Shown one piece after another: positions 12,351 through 23,645 of a stretch of DNA of 64,000 bases. Both the position numbers and the translations under genes were made by a program. Source of the DNA: Massospora cicadina (taxonomy: Eukaryota; Entomophthoromycota; Entomophthoromycetes; Entomophthorales; Entomophthoraceae); the NCBI GenBank assembly GCA_022478985.1, contig JAKSZP010009321.1, positions 1-64,000 on the forward strand. The letters are read 5' to 3'. Below the pieces are notes generated by a model. The model did no database searches. It was given only the letters and a program-made list of their open reading frames with translations, and was not told the origin of the DNA. Position 1 is the first letter of the stretch; each line of letters begins with the position of its first letter.

Positions 12351-12398
12351 TCTCCTTACAGTACTTTTTTTAGTACTAGATGGTCTCCTTACAGTACT
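12351..12398 (-). mobile_element. Ultra-short insertion 1 with 15-bp TSD
   Basis: TCTCCTTACAGTACT occurs at 12,351-12,365 and again at 12,384-12,398. Between them are 18 bases which on the minus strand read CCATCTAGTACTAAAAAA. A long direct duplication flanking a unit with a terminal A-run is the signature of target-primed reverse transcription. See insertions 2-5. Confidence 0.75.
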
Positions 12399-12399
12399 C

Positions 12400-13330
12400 T
12401 GATTGATCATTTTTTATCTAAAACTGGTAGAGTTACCCATGCTTTGCTATAGTATATATAGAATTTCAGATAATTCAAATTGATTAATCTAGATTTGTAT
12501 TATAGATAAAACTCTCAGCCATAACAAAATAACAAATACCATTGTCAAGATTCTGATATGACTGGACAATAAGCCCAAAATAGCCATGGCAGATTGACTA
12601 GAATCTGCCAGCAATAATTATAGAGTAGAAGTATTTGAGCGCCTTGGGATGAGGCAATGTTGGGTCAGATTTGGTAAGTTATTGGATTGTTTACAAATAA
12701 GGTAATTAGGAGATGTTGATGCACAATGAATAATTGATAGATTGCCTTGAACTAAGGAAAATGTAAATTTAATAAATGGTGAAATCTGTTGGAAATAATA
12801 AGAATATGGAATAACAAATAGTATAAGCAAAAGGGTCAGTATCAACCAAAAGTTGCTGGAATATAAGCAATACCAGAGAAATGAAAGAGGAGGATTGGTG
12901 ATAGGAAGAAGTGAATGGAGTGGAAGAAATATGCTGATATATATTAAATAAATAAAAGTATGTGGCTGAAGTGATTTCTTCATTGTTTTTTATAAAATTT
13001 TTGTTTATCTTATGGGCTGACAATCTCCATATTGTCCATCTGTTGCTGTGGGCTTAGTCCTGCACAAAACACTTTATGGCATATCTTAACAATTCCACCA
13101 AATTTATAACAACCATCAAAAATATAGTATATTCACTCAATATATATATAACTTTTTTATTTTACTTTAGATTTCTAAAAATACTTTTTTAATGCTCACC
13201 TACATCATATAAAGAACCTAAATACCATATTTTAAGTTTTTTAGGTTGGTATTTTTGGAGATTTTGTGATAAGTCAGTCAGTGGTATTTCTTATAAATAT
13301 GTTAATAAAATAAATTTATTTTATACTTAC
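12400..13330. other. AT-rich region, no gene recognised
   Basis: Overlapping minus-strand open frames at 12,618-13,023 encode hydrophobic, low-complexity sequence typical of AT-rich non-coding DNA. A plus-strand frame from 12,586 reads protein-like for about 35 codons with one stop but matches nothing I know. I support no gene here. Confidence 0.4.
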
Positions 13331-13334
13331 TTTC

Positions 13335-13549
13335 TTCCTGGGCCCATGCATTGCTAAATTTTGAAGCTGAAGCACCCTGACCCCCTTCCCCCTCTGTCAT
13401 GGTCATCTAATGGTTTTCTGAGACAGCCTGTTTAGTTGGTTTAAGTTAGGTTTAGGTGTCATTTTGCTCATTTGAGCCTTCTGGCACATTTTATTTTTAT
13501 CACCCTCTTTTCAATAATTTTGACCCCTGATCAGCTTACCTTGAATAAA
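13335..13549 (+). mobile_element. SINE-like 3' part with LINE-type tail
   Basis: Ends GACCCCTGATCAGCTTACC followed by TTGAATAAA, nearly the same tail as LINE L2 and the two SINE families in this window. The 5' part shows no clear tRNA promoter boxes, so it may be truncated. Confidence 0.45.
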
Positions 13550-13597
13550 CAAGTATATAGATAAAATTTAAATGATAAAAAATGATTAAATAAATGA

Positions 13598-13673
13598 TTG
13601 TGCTAGGATTCAAACAACTGACCATTATAAAATTTAAGTTTGGAGTCAAAAGCTGAGATAATTATGCTCAAGG
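13598..13673 (-). repeat. tRNA-like repeat, copy 2 (minus)
   Basis: Minus strand reads GCATAATTATCTCAGCTTTT and ends GTTGTTTGAATCCTAGC. Same unit as at 680, 17,428 and 19,478. Confidence 0.5.
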
Positions 13674-13744
13674 TTGTATTTGTAAAAGTAATTAGGTCTT
13701 TGATTTCAAAGTTTCTATTTAGATTAACTTCCAAAGAGCCTGAA

Positions 13745-14035
13745 TGACCACTAACCAATTAACAAAACCATTTAAAATATCAAATTAATTGAATACCAAA
13801 CTTCTCAGCTGTAACAATATAGTGAATACCATTGAGGGACATATAGGATTTTCACTTGTTACATAAAAAACTTTTTATTTACTATAAAATAATAATTTTA
13901 AAAAATAAAAATTTTTGTGGGCATGCACACAACAACTCACCAAAGTATCATCACAATTGAATAAATGGTATAGTAACGCATATGGGACAAACAAACATAT
14001 ATACAAACATACATTCCTTTTTATATTTAAGTTAT
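13745..14035 (-). repeat. Helitron-like 5' module (minus)
   Basis: On the minus strand this matches the 5' 240 bp of the Helitron candidate at 10,689: TATAAAAA..GAATGTATGTTTG, TGTCCCATATGC, TTTGGTGAGTTGTTGTGT, and the block around AAAAAGTTTT..ATGTAA..AGTGAAAA. A truncated copy. Confidence 0.45.
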
Positions 14036-14039
14036 ATTG

Positions 14040-14550
14040 TGAGAATGTGATAAAATTGTGCCTTCAACCTAATTACTGGTTGAAGAATAAATTATACCAT
14101 TGAGCAAGGATGATTGGATTAAGATAAGAAACTAGAAAATGATTGGATAAATGAGTTTAGGGATTAGGTTAGGGGCTGTCAGCTGAACATTCTAAACATT
14201 TGAAATGAGTTGCATGGTACTAGCTACCTAGTTAAATGATATAAGAAACTAGCAATGATAATATTGATTTCTAACTATATTGGATTAAGGTAATTATTGT
14301 TGACTGCATGTTTTTGGTTATGATCTGTAAATAATTTTCACATGATGTTGATTGACTGTACTATAACATTTAACTAATCTTTGGACAGTAGGCCAAAATC
14401 ACTTTACATATTTTATGAGAAGAGTTTCTATTTCACTACTTGTAAACCCAGTAAAAGTTATTTAAACCTTCAAGTTTCTTAAGGGTCATCTGTTATCATC
14501 GTTATGACACCCACTCACATTGCATTCATGCTATGGCTCAACCTTAAGTC
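14040..14550. other. Intergenic AT-rich stretch, nothing recognised
   Basis: No repeat match or coding signal. It precedes the phosphatase pseudogene and could hold its former promoter. Confidence 0.3.
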
Positions 14551-16575
14551 ATGACTCAAATAAACCATCAGTTTACTTTGCTTGGGCTCAGTAGTAAGCT
14601 ACCCCCTAAACCCAAACCTGCATATTCTCTTGTCACTTGTGTCACTCAAATGTCCAAGCATCCTAGATTTGCTGCTCCCACTAGTTCAGATCCTGGCTTC
14701 AGTGAGGGTTCATATTTTATGCACCAGGATGTAATTGGGATTGCTGATGGTGTGGGAGGTTGAAGCCTCAATAACAGGAATTATTCCTTTTATTCACGCC
14801 ACCTTATATGCTATACACTTAATGAGTTTAATAAGTATAATGATATTGACAGCTAAAAGTTTGTTGACTATGAAAGTGCATGCCCCATCAATATTTTATC
14901 CAAATGCTATGACTGCACCAACTTTGATGTCTATATGGAACATATCAGGTGCTCTACCACTGCACTTATTGCCCTCCTTCACAGTGATGAGCTTCACATT
15001 GACAACTTGAAAGACTGTGAAATTTGTGTTGTTTGTAACAACAAGTTTCTTTATTATTCCAAAGAGCAACAGCATGCCTTTAATTATCTTTACAAGCTGG
15101 GCATCATTGGTGGAAATGACCAGCTGATATGATTTTTGCCTACCTTTCCAGATGTCTGAATTACCATGAATCACTAGGGATAATTCCTTATAGTATGTAT
15201 ATTGAATATTAATTGACCACAATTTCAGGTTAATTATGTTTGGGGGATTTTAGGCAATTTGCCTGGTTTGGATCTGTTAGGGATAGATCCAGGTAAATAC
15301 TTAAGATCTCATTGGGCAGAGTTAACAAAATGGGGCATATGATAGTTGGTCAATGATTAACTATCAGATATACTAATTGGGATTAGTCAGGTTTTATCAC
15401 CAACCAATTAGGAATTTAAGGAGCAAGTTATAAGGTGAGTGATGCTGCCTGCAACTAGTGAATCAACCAATTGCTTTGTGATCTGCTATAATAGGTAACA
15501 AGTCCCATTACCTAAGCAAGTTGCTTGCCAAATATGATTGGTTCACTGAGATTAAGTGGAAAATGTTAGAGACATGTTTTCTGACAATTTCTATTTTAGG
15601 TCTTGAGGATATCCAATGAAGAAATCTTTTTCTAAGATGGGGAAGAATATTACTGGTGAGACTTTAAAGGGTAATTCAATGGCAACGGCTACTGTTTCAT
15701 TTCTGAGGCACTAACCAAGGGTTGGGCACTGAATTCCTCCTATAAATCTCCAAGATAATTTATAATAAAAAAGAAGTTAATTAGTAGAATTTATTATTAG
15801 TTTTAGTTCTATTCATCTTCAGGAAATTATTGCTGTGTACTTTAATTAAGAGACTCTTTAGAAGTATAAAGAGTAAGGATTGAGGATTCTGGGAAGAGAA
15901 GCTGAGCTGAGATGGGAATTGCTGCTGACTTTGTGTCATCATAGGAAAGGCTGTAAACTAGGATCTGAGCATAGGTCAAGTTAGACAGATAAGGAAATAA
16001 ATCCCTACTGAGGATATCTAGAGTATTTTGAGGAGGAATACCAGTCAAGCGTTGGACCAGAAACTAGTAATCATTTAACTATAGATAATAGTCTTTATAC
16101 TATTATCAATTATATATCATATATTATCAGATAACCTGAAGAGTGCATAAACTGAATATGTATAGTTATTCAATTAGAGGTTAATATTTATGAACAAGCA
16201 GCAAAGTCCCTAGGTTTTTAACACCAGCTCTCTGGACAATGCTTCAACCTTAAGGTTTAAAAGGGTGATATACTTTTAGGGAGTGATAGTCTATATGATA
16301 CTTTATATAATGATAATATTCTCAACACAGTAAAGCCTTTGCTTTGCTGCCAGAAGGTTAGAATTGCTGCCACCCATGTTGAAATTTAGCTGGGCCTTAT
16401 TGCTAGCTGTCTCATGCTTAATATATGAAAGGTTGCAGAAAACTCCTGTAATGTGTCTTCTCCCTTAAGTGAGAGGGCTGCCACTGAGGGACTATATCAC
16501 CAGGGTGGTAAACTGGATGATATCACAGTAGTGGGTATCACTTGTGATATAGAGGATTTTCCTAATTGTTGCTAA
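14551..16575 (+). pseudogene. PTC7-like PP2C protein phosphatase, broken by stops and an LTR
   Basis: PP2C enzymes remove phosphate from Ser/Thr using two metal ions; PTC7-type members act at mitochondria in yeast. From ATG 14,551 one frame runs SKHPRFAAPTSSDPGFSE, then DVIGIADGVGG at 14,728-14,760, containing the metal-binding Asp. It goes on to STTALIALLHSDELHIDNLKD and the EQQHAFN stretch. A TGA at 14,761 replaces the Trp that normally follows ADGVGG, and a TAA follows near 14,854. After the LTR at 15,125-16,193 the protein resumes: KGDILLGSDSLYDTLYNDNIL, and GGKLDDITVV near the end (16,504-16,533), the second conserved acidic site. No introns or clear frameshifts are seen. It could be a dead host gene, an intronless duplicate or a retrocopy. 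The family call is firm; PTC7 is the best fit from recalled motifs. Confidence 0.75.
15125..16193 (+). mobile_element. Solo LTR of the gypsy A family, splitting the PP2C gene
   Basis: About 1,069 bp, aligning from end to end with the 1,139-bp LTRs of gypsy A (30,707-31,845; 39,073-40,211). Shared blocks include AAGATCTCATTGGG, GATTAACTATCAG, CACCTGCAACTAG-like and ATTCAATGGCAAC. Flanks CCAGC and CAAGC may be a decayed 5-bp TSD. No internal retrotransposon sequence remains, so it arose by LTR-LTR recombination. Confidence 0.75.
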
Positions 16576-16963
16576 CTATTCTATCTAGCCTTTTTACCCT
16601 GATTTTTTCTAAGCTAGCTACACATATAAATAAACCCTTGACTCTTAATATTTTGTCCAAGGTAGATGATACTCTCATGTAATCATCAAATATACTATTT
16701 TCAATCTTGCTATCAGGTATTGCTGCCCTACTTATGCCCAATTTGATTAGGCTTCATATATTATAATATTATATCCTTTATCTTTCACCTATCAAATTAA
16801 AGACTCTGCCACTTATCACTTTTTTAGTCTGCTAGTAATTTATAATATTTATTTATATTTTGTACTTCCTTAACAGTTTCTGTTACTGGTATAATTAAGA
16901 ATATATCTGAAATAGTATTTGAGGTGGGTTAACCTTGGGATAAATATAATACACCAAGATTTT
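16576..16963. other. AT-rich spacer after the phosphatase remnant
   Basis: No gene or repeat recognised. May contain the former 3' UTR of the phosphatase. Confidence 0.3.
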
Positions 16964-17050
16964 TTAGCCAGTACAGGTTTTGAACCTATATAAAATAAAA
17001 CCTGCATTAGAATGGAAGCAGTTATTACCCTGCTAGGCTAACCACCCTTA
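16964..17050 (-). mobile_element. tRNA-derived SINE head or tRNA pseudogene (minus)
   Basis: Minus strand reads GGTTAGCCTAGCAGGGTAAT (A-box-like) and, about 45 bases on, GGTTCAAAACC (B box). The spacing is tRNA-like but the middle is too AT-rich for a functional tRNA. Confidence 0.45.
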
Positions 17051-17279
17051 TTATATCTAAAATATATCTATATAATAATAAAAGCATATATAAAACAAAG
17101 TCACATTAGTTACACCATTTATAACTCAAGAATGGCTGGACCAATTTTTATGATCTTTGCTTTGTTGGATTTATCTCCACCCTAAATAGCAGAATAAATT
17201 TTAAAAAATATTATTTTAATAGTAAAATAAAAAGTTTTATATGTAACAAGTGAAAATCCTATATATATTTCGATGGTAT

Positions 17280-18060
17280 TCGCTATATTGTTACAGCTGA
17301 GCAGTTTGATATTCAGCCAATTTGATATTTTAAATGGTTTTGTTAAGTGGTTAGTGGTCATTCAGGTATTTAACAAGTTTATCTAAATCAAAACTTTAAA
17401 TCAAAAGTCCAATTGATTTTAAAAATACCTCCTCTAGCATAATCAGTTCAGCTTTTGGCTCTAAACTTCAACTCTATAAAAGGTCAGTTGTTCGAATCCT
17501 GGTGTAATCTATATATATAAAAGCAAATGTGTATGTGTGCGATGCCCAGCCAAAACTACAACATGTAGAGTTTTAAAAATTTGGCTATAGGTAGATGGGA
17601 GGGGGTCCGTGTGCACTTCGAAGCTTTATTTTTAATTTTTATAGTAAAATAAAAAGTTTTATATGTAAGAAGTGAAAATTTTTATGTTTTTAATGGAAAT
17701 CAGCATATTATTACAGTTGAGAAGTTTAATATTTAGTTGATTCGATAGTTTAAATGGTTTTGGCGAGTGGTTGGTGGTTTTGGGTTGATTAAAAAGCTCA
17801 ACGGTTTTAATTAAGCAGTTAGTGATTGGTTGATTCGATAAATTAATTGGTTTTGTTAAGTGGTTGGTGATTTTGTTGTTTTAATACATTTAGTTTTAGT
17901 TTACGAAGCGGTTGGTGATTGGTTGATTTGGTATCTAATGGTTTTAGCTAAGTGGTTAAGTGGTTTAGTTAATTTGATAGGTTTAATTGGGTATGGCTGA
18001 GTGGTTGATAATTTTATATTTTTTAGTACTAGATGGTTTGATAATTTTATATTGATTCAG
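17280..18060 (+). repeat. 46-bp tandem repeats and tRNA-like copy 3
   Basis: Two blocks of the 46-bp minisatellite, each preceded by the module AAAATAAAAAGTTTTATATG found in the Helitron candidate. Between them, 17,428-17,509 is a clear copy of the tRNA-like unit, with GTTGTTCGAATCCTGG as B box. It is followed directly by TCTATATATATAAAAGC, another Helitron-like 5' start. The last repeat is interrupted by ultra-short insertion 2. Confidence 0.55.
18005..18053 (-). mobile_element. Ultra-short insertion 2 with 16-bp TSD
   Basis: TTGATAATTTTATATT at 18,005-18,020 is repeated at 18,038-18,053. The 17 bases between read ACCATCTAGTACTAAAA on the minus strand. Target is the 46-bp minisatellite. Confidence 0.7.
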
Positions 18061-18104
18061 TATAATTTGATTTCTTAATTTCGTCAATGGCTATCTACTA
18101 ATAT

Positions 18105-18475
18105 AAAATTTTTTTGGGAAAAAAAGAACCTCTTTTTAAAAAAAACTCTAAAAAGTATGAAATAATCAAGAAATTAAATCTACTCAATAAAATCCTTTTT
18201 GGAGTCGGCGCCATATTTTAAACTGAATTATAGAATTTTGCTCATAAATACAAATTATATCTTATATCTGGATTGGGTCCAAGTGTAAACTATAAGCAAC
18301 TTAGGATAAATAGTACTAGGTATATAAGTTATAAATACCTATTATAAGTCAGTTAAAATATGGTGCTGACTTCAAAAAAGGGTTTTATTGAGTAGGCTTA
18401 ATTTCTTGATTATTTCATACTTTTTAGAGCTTTTTTTAAAGGAGGTTCTTTTTTCTCAAAAAAAAATTTTGAGAA
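18105..18475. repeat. Foldback (MITE-like) palindrome P1
   Basis: The first and last 100 bases or so are inverted copies of each other: AAAGAACCTC..AAAAAGTATGAAATAATC..AATAAAATCCTTTTTG on the left, its complement on the right ending AAAGGAGGTTCTTTTTT. The loop includes AAATTATAGAATTTTGCTC and CTATAAGCAACTTA. The same palindrome reappears at 25,375-25,621 plus 40,958-41,060, where a SINE splits it. Confidence 0.7.
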
Positions 18476-18479
18476 GGTT

Positions 18480-19919
18480 TTTTCCCAAAAAAAACTTTAC
18501 CCCAGCTCTTTTCCCCTCAAAAAATTAGTGCATTCTAAAAGTGGCTCTTTTTCCTACTTTTATTAAATATTATTATCTCTATATATTATTTTTGCCCCTT
18601 TACTATTTCTCTATAAAATTAAAACTCATTGTATATATATTATATATAATATCTTATAAACAAACATACTAATAATTCATTTTATTAGATTTAGTTGCTT
18701 TTATTAGTCAATCTATGATAAATTTATCGATTGCTATCTAAAATAATTCATTTTATCAAATTTAGATGAGTTTATTGGTCACATTATGCAAAAACGATAG
18801 TCATCTATAATGATTTAAGCTCGTCCTACTAGATCTCATACTGCCTGAATTTTGAACTTAGCCCCCAGCCATAGGACATATATCATGTCAAAAAAAGAAA
18901 AGAAAAAAATATATATACAGGTCGAATTGATAACCTCCTTTTTCAAAGTCGGTTAAAAAAGAATCGATTAGGATCATCGGTAAACTTTAAAACCACAAAC
19001 AAATCTAAGTTGAACTGGGTATCAGCAAGAATTAGCCTAAAATTTTCATTAAAAAACTATCATTCTGTTTATTATTTTTATCGGATGCATTATCTCGAGC
19101 AAATAACCAAAAATCACCAAACTTGGCACAAGTACTTTAGAAGTTTGAGAATTGTAATTTACTAGTTTTAACTGACTTTGAAAAAGGAGGTTATCAATTC
19201 GATCTGTATGTATGTATGCTTTTTTTCTTTTTTTTCTATTTGTTCGCGCATAACTGACAATACTGGACCAATTCGGATGATCATCTTCAAAAATATAAGA
19301 CTCTCCAACTTAGGCCATATTTTACTTTTTAAGTATTGGTCAAGTATCTGCCCATTAATTTAGTAAGTATATCAAAATGGGCTCGGAAGCGATGGATACT
19401 TGTGGAACTAATACAACTCCGGATAAATTTAATTCCGGAATCAGTGAAGCGATAGCTTCGAAGCACTTTTTATAAACACCTCCTCTAGCATAATTGCTCA
19501 GCTTTTGGCTCTAAACTTAAATTTTATATTATTGGTTGTTCGAATCCTAGCGCAATCACTTATGATATATGTTCTATGGCTGGGGGGTATATTCAAAATT
19601 CAGGCAGTATGGAATCTAGCAGGACAAGCTTAAATCATTATAGATGACTATCATTTTTGCATAATGTGACCAATAAACTCATCTAAATTTGATAAAATGA
19701 ATTATTTTAGATAGCAATCGATAAATTTATCATAGATTGACTAATAAAAGCAACTAAATCTAATAAAATGAATTACTGTAGATGGTGATCAGTAAATGCA
19801 GCATACGTTGACCAATAAAATCATCCAAATTTAATAAAATAAATTATTGTAGATGGCAATCAGTAATTTTAATATAATTTGACCGATAAAAACAACTAAA
19901 TTTAATAAAGTGAATTATT
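18480..19919. mobile_element. Composite inverted-repeat element, left part
   Basis: Arm 18,675-18,885 (+) is repeated inverted at 19,567-19,775; both contain 68-70 bp tandem units (TTTAGTTGATTTTATTGGTCAA..ATGATAAATTTAT-type). Between the arms, 18,919-18,958 and 19,166-19,206 form a second inverted pair built on AAAGGAGGTTATCAATTCGA. The segment 19,225-19,480 recurs inverted at 41,505-41,770. tRNA-like copy 4 is at 19,478-19,559. No convincing transposase frame is present; the open frame at 19,178-19,363 is low-complexity. The element continues beyond LINE L2 at 25,154. Confidence 0.55.
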
Positions 19920-20070
19920 TTATTAAACTGAGGTAAGCTGACCAGGGGACAGACATTACCGAATATATGTGAAACTAAGAGAATAACTAAGAAATATAAA
20001 AATTGGGCACCCCAGGGTACTCAAGTTACCCCTGTTGCCAGCGGGACTGCCAGGTATGGGGGTTGGTGCA

Positions 20071-23000
20071 CTACTCCGAGGGGGTTTCCCCTGCTATGGA
20101 GCAGGTGTGAAGGAAAGGGTCTGTGTGGAGGAACCAGAGTGTGAACCATGATTCTATGAGCACTTTTTGTCTTGGTCTCATATATCCATAGAGCCAGGCT
20201 TGGAAGTGCTCTAGTAAGTGGACATGGAATCTGTTAATAATCCCATGAATGGTTGGGACCATGCCCTTGAACACATCTAATGCAATTATGTGTATTGTCC
20301 ACATTGCAATGGGTATTATTAGGGAGCGGAGGGTAGATGGGATTGGTGACTCAATCTGGAGCGCAAAGATACTCTTTGATATCAAGAATTCCTGTTTGTT
20401 ATGAATCTTGAGCAGGCATACAACTTTCTGCCATATAGCTTTGGTTGGGGGGCATGTTTCTAGGTGGTAACGTAGGGATCCCTCCCCTCCACATACTGCA
20501 CATGTTTTGTGGAGGGAGTTGGAGCAGTCCGCCATCCTATAGGTCCTTCTCAAACAGCACCAGGCATTTGCTCTTATCCTTGGTTGTAGGAGTGGGTGGT
20601 GTGTCATTTTCTATATTGCTTTCTGTGTGGTTAAATCATAGGGAATGTCCAGCATATCTAAGTATTCTATCCTAGCTATGCTTGGGGTTGTTGCGAGCAT
20701 ATCCCTCTGGGGTGGTTTTCTAGGTTTCTTAATTTGAATTGGGGGCTGGGTCATCCCCTTCCCTGTATAGTACCCATGTTCTCTATGGTCCATCCCATAT
20801 GGCGGATAGTTTGGAGGATATATTTGAAATGAGGGGAGGTTCCATGCGGACCTGTTGCAGTAGGGTGCTTGGCAAGGTATGAAAGTAGTCTGGGTGGACT
20901 ATGTGGGTTGGTTAATTTGAGTGCCTGTGCAAAGTTAGTCCTTGCTGCTCTGGACCAATGTTGTTGTGGGAGGTCTGGAGCAAGGATTTCCTTTATCCAG
21001 GTACCTAGGATGTGATTGGCATGGCTCTCAAAATCTATTAGTCCCATGCCTCCGCTTGAGCATGGGCCAAATAGTGTTTCCATCCGTATAGGAGGGTGAG
21101 AGCCAGGCCACAGCCAGCCCTGGATAAGCGCGCAAATTGAGGTTATAAAGGTAGGTGAGAAGGCTATTGCATGAGCCTGGTACCACAGTATTGGGAGGAT
21201 GAGCGAGTTAGCAACTGTAACTCATCCTGTTAGTCCTGGGGTTCTTCCCTTGAGGGAGGTGACGCGTTTGGATACCCGTTGTAACAGGTTACTTTCCATT
21301 GTCTCATTAGCATATCCCCCTGATTCTAGCCAGATTCCAAGGTGTCAGACAGGAGTGGTGGTGGGAGGTGTTGCAAAGGGTAATATAATTGGGTTTTTTC
21401 TTTGAGTGTTGGTGTGAGGTTCTGATGTTGTGGCCCAATTGTTTGTGTATTTGCCTAAGAGGATGATTTCTGTCTTCCTTTTGTTGAGTGATGCATTGCT
21501 CACCTTGGAGTATTCCTCTAGAGTGTGTTCCAGCTGTCAGGCATCTTCATTGTTTGCTATACCTGCTATGCAGTCATCTGCAAAGGCCAGTATCTTGACT
21601 GTTGGTTGTCCTTTTGCAGTTATCCCCATGAGACGTGAGTCAGTTACTCAGAGGAGCGGGTCAAAGCTGAAATTGTATAGCAGTGGGCTGAGGGGATCCC
21701 CTTGTTTGAGCCCTCTGTGTGGTTTAATCTTGTTTGTTAGGAATCCAGGGCCGCATACAGCCATGGTTGCAGATTCTGTTAGGAGCATCACCCATTTTTA
21801 TGAATCTTGGTGGGAGTTTGAAGGCATGTAGACATTCTTTTAGATATGGCCAGCTAACACGGTCATACGCCTTTTCCTGATCCAAGAAGACCAGGGCACC
21901 AGTTGCTTTGGATTGGCAAATGTTTGCAACAGGGTGTATGTTGTTCCAGATTGAACGCCCTGGTATAAACCCAAACTGGTTGGGTGATAGGACGTCAGAT
22001 GCAATTGCGCCTAATCTAGCTGCTAGAATATTTGTTAGAATTTTTGTGTCAGTGTTGGAGAGTGCAATTGGGAGCTAGTTGGCCAGGTCCAACTTGTCAC
22101 CCTTTTTATATAAGGTTATAGTGTAGGATTCATGGCCTTCTGGTAATAGGCGTGTTTCCAACAAACTCTGGTTCATTGACGCCAATAGGAGGGGGGCGAT
22201 TTGTTGAAAATATTTTTTGTAAAATTCGTAGGGTATCCCATCAGGCCCTGGGCATTTCCTATGTGGTGCACCGCGAATTGTTTCCCAAAGCTCCTTCCGT
22301 GTGATAAGGGATAGTATATTGTAACTTGGTGGTGTACTTTGTATCTTGGCAGTTTGAATAAATTCTTTAATTTTTTGTGGATCTGTTGGCATATCATGAT
22401 ATAATTCAGTGTAATAGCGGTGTACTTCCACCTTGACCTCCTCAGGGTCAGTTGCCACGGTGCCGTTGGTCTTGTGGACCTGTGTGCATGTGGGCTGGTT
22501 TCTGCGGGAGTGGAATTGGCGGAAAAAGTATGTCAAACAGGTTTCACCTTTCTTTATGAACTTACCTTTGTTCGATACTTTGATTCTGTGTTGGTGTTCA
22601 AAGATGAGATTGTTAATTCAGGCTGAAATTTCTGCCCATTTGCATCCCCAACTAGGGCTATAGCCAGATCTCAGAGTATTTTTTTCCAGGTGGTCTAGCT
22701 CTGCCAAGGTACGTTTGATTGTGGCTGTGTCCGCAGTGTACTTGCATGATGCAATATGTCAGGTTTTGTTGATTAGTCTTTTTTGAAATTTTCCCATGTT
22801 CTGATGGGATCTGAAGTGAATGGGGCTGTGAATTCTGGGTTTGTAGCCTTGTTTTCAACCCAGTCAGATATCTCAGGCAATCTTATATTTTCTAGGTGAA
22901 GCTTTCTCCAAGGCGACACCTGTGTGTGGGATTGGGTTGGCTCTAACTGCACCATAACTAATTGGTGGTCAGAAAAATTAATCTTTTTTGTTGTAAATTT

Positions 23001-23645
23001 GGAGATTCTTGAGTGGTGGGATTGTGGGATGAGGATGTGGTCAATACAACTCATTGATATGAGCAGTCCCTCATATATGTTGGGTCTTGTCATATGGGGA
23101 AGGATTGGTGAATTGAGAGGAAGAGCATCCTGTAAGCCAAGAGATGCCTTCATTGTGTGATATTCAATGTGTCCAGGTGGGTATCCCCTGGGATTAGGCC
23201 ATCAGTCTGTAATGGGGTTATCCCAGCAGTTGAAATCGCCTAACATGATGATATCTGGTGGGAGGGTGAGGGTAGAAATTTTTTCAAAAATTTTTTCTCT
23301 CAGTTGCAGTGCATGGTGCATAGATACATGCTAACAAAATTATTTCATCTTGGCATGTGATTGTTGCTACCAGGACTCAACCATGCAAGTGTGATGATGA
23401 ATTTGTAATTTTAAATTTTTTGTTGTTTTGGACTATCACCCCACAGTGAGACGTCCATACTGATTGTGATGGTGCGACCCTGGTTGACCAGGATTCTTCT
23501 TCCCCTTGTAGGCAGTGGGTTTCTTGGATGGCCAAGATGTCTACAAGAGGTTTTTGCAGGAATGCCAGCTTTTTGGCTTAAACATATGAGACCTGGCTCC
23601 CACGATATTTAATGTCCCTATTGACACTGAGGTGCCCGTGGCGCC
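20071..23645 (-). pseudogene. LINE L2 ORF2: endonuclease, reverse transcriptase, zinc finger
   Basis: Endonuclease: ILAIQETHC near 23,513-23,542, GDFNCWD at 23,220-23,240, and IDHILI with FSDHQLV at about 22,960-23,050. Reverse transcriptase: CPGPDGIPYEF near 22,230-22,262, KKGDKLDLAN near 22,080-22,110, motif A FLDQEKAYDR at 21,862-21,891, and motif C FADD at 21,573-21,584, all catalytic Asp present. Downstream GGMGLIDFE near 21,030-21,055, typical of fungal LINEs, and a CX2C..H..C finger (CAVCGG..YHLETC) near 20,450-20,503. Stop at 20,071-20,073. Stops such as TGG to TAG and CGA to TGA break it, but the active-site residues survive, unlike L1. Confidence 0.85.

Noticed and set aside
12586..12690. 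Short plus-strand protein-like frame with one stop
   Set aside because: About 35 codons only, no recognised motif, no continuation in any frame.
12618..13023. Overlapping minus-strand frames rich in Phe, Leu, Ile and Ser
   Set aside because: AT-rich low-complexity translation with no motif and two frames open at once.
17428..17509. Functional tRNA gene
   Set aside because: B box is good but acceptor and anticodon stems do not pair, and the unit recurs as a diverged repeat.
19178..19363. 61-codon frame within the inverted-repeat element
   Set aside because: Starts in a terminal motif and T-run; low complexity. Its inverted copy at 41.5 kb does not keep the frame open.
18675..19920. CRISPR-like array (68-bp units with regular spacing)
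   Set aside because: Units are directly adjacent and diverged without unique spacers, in a eukaryotic transposon; a minisatellite.
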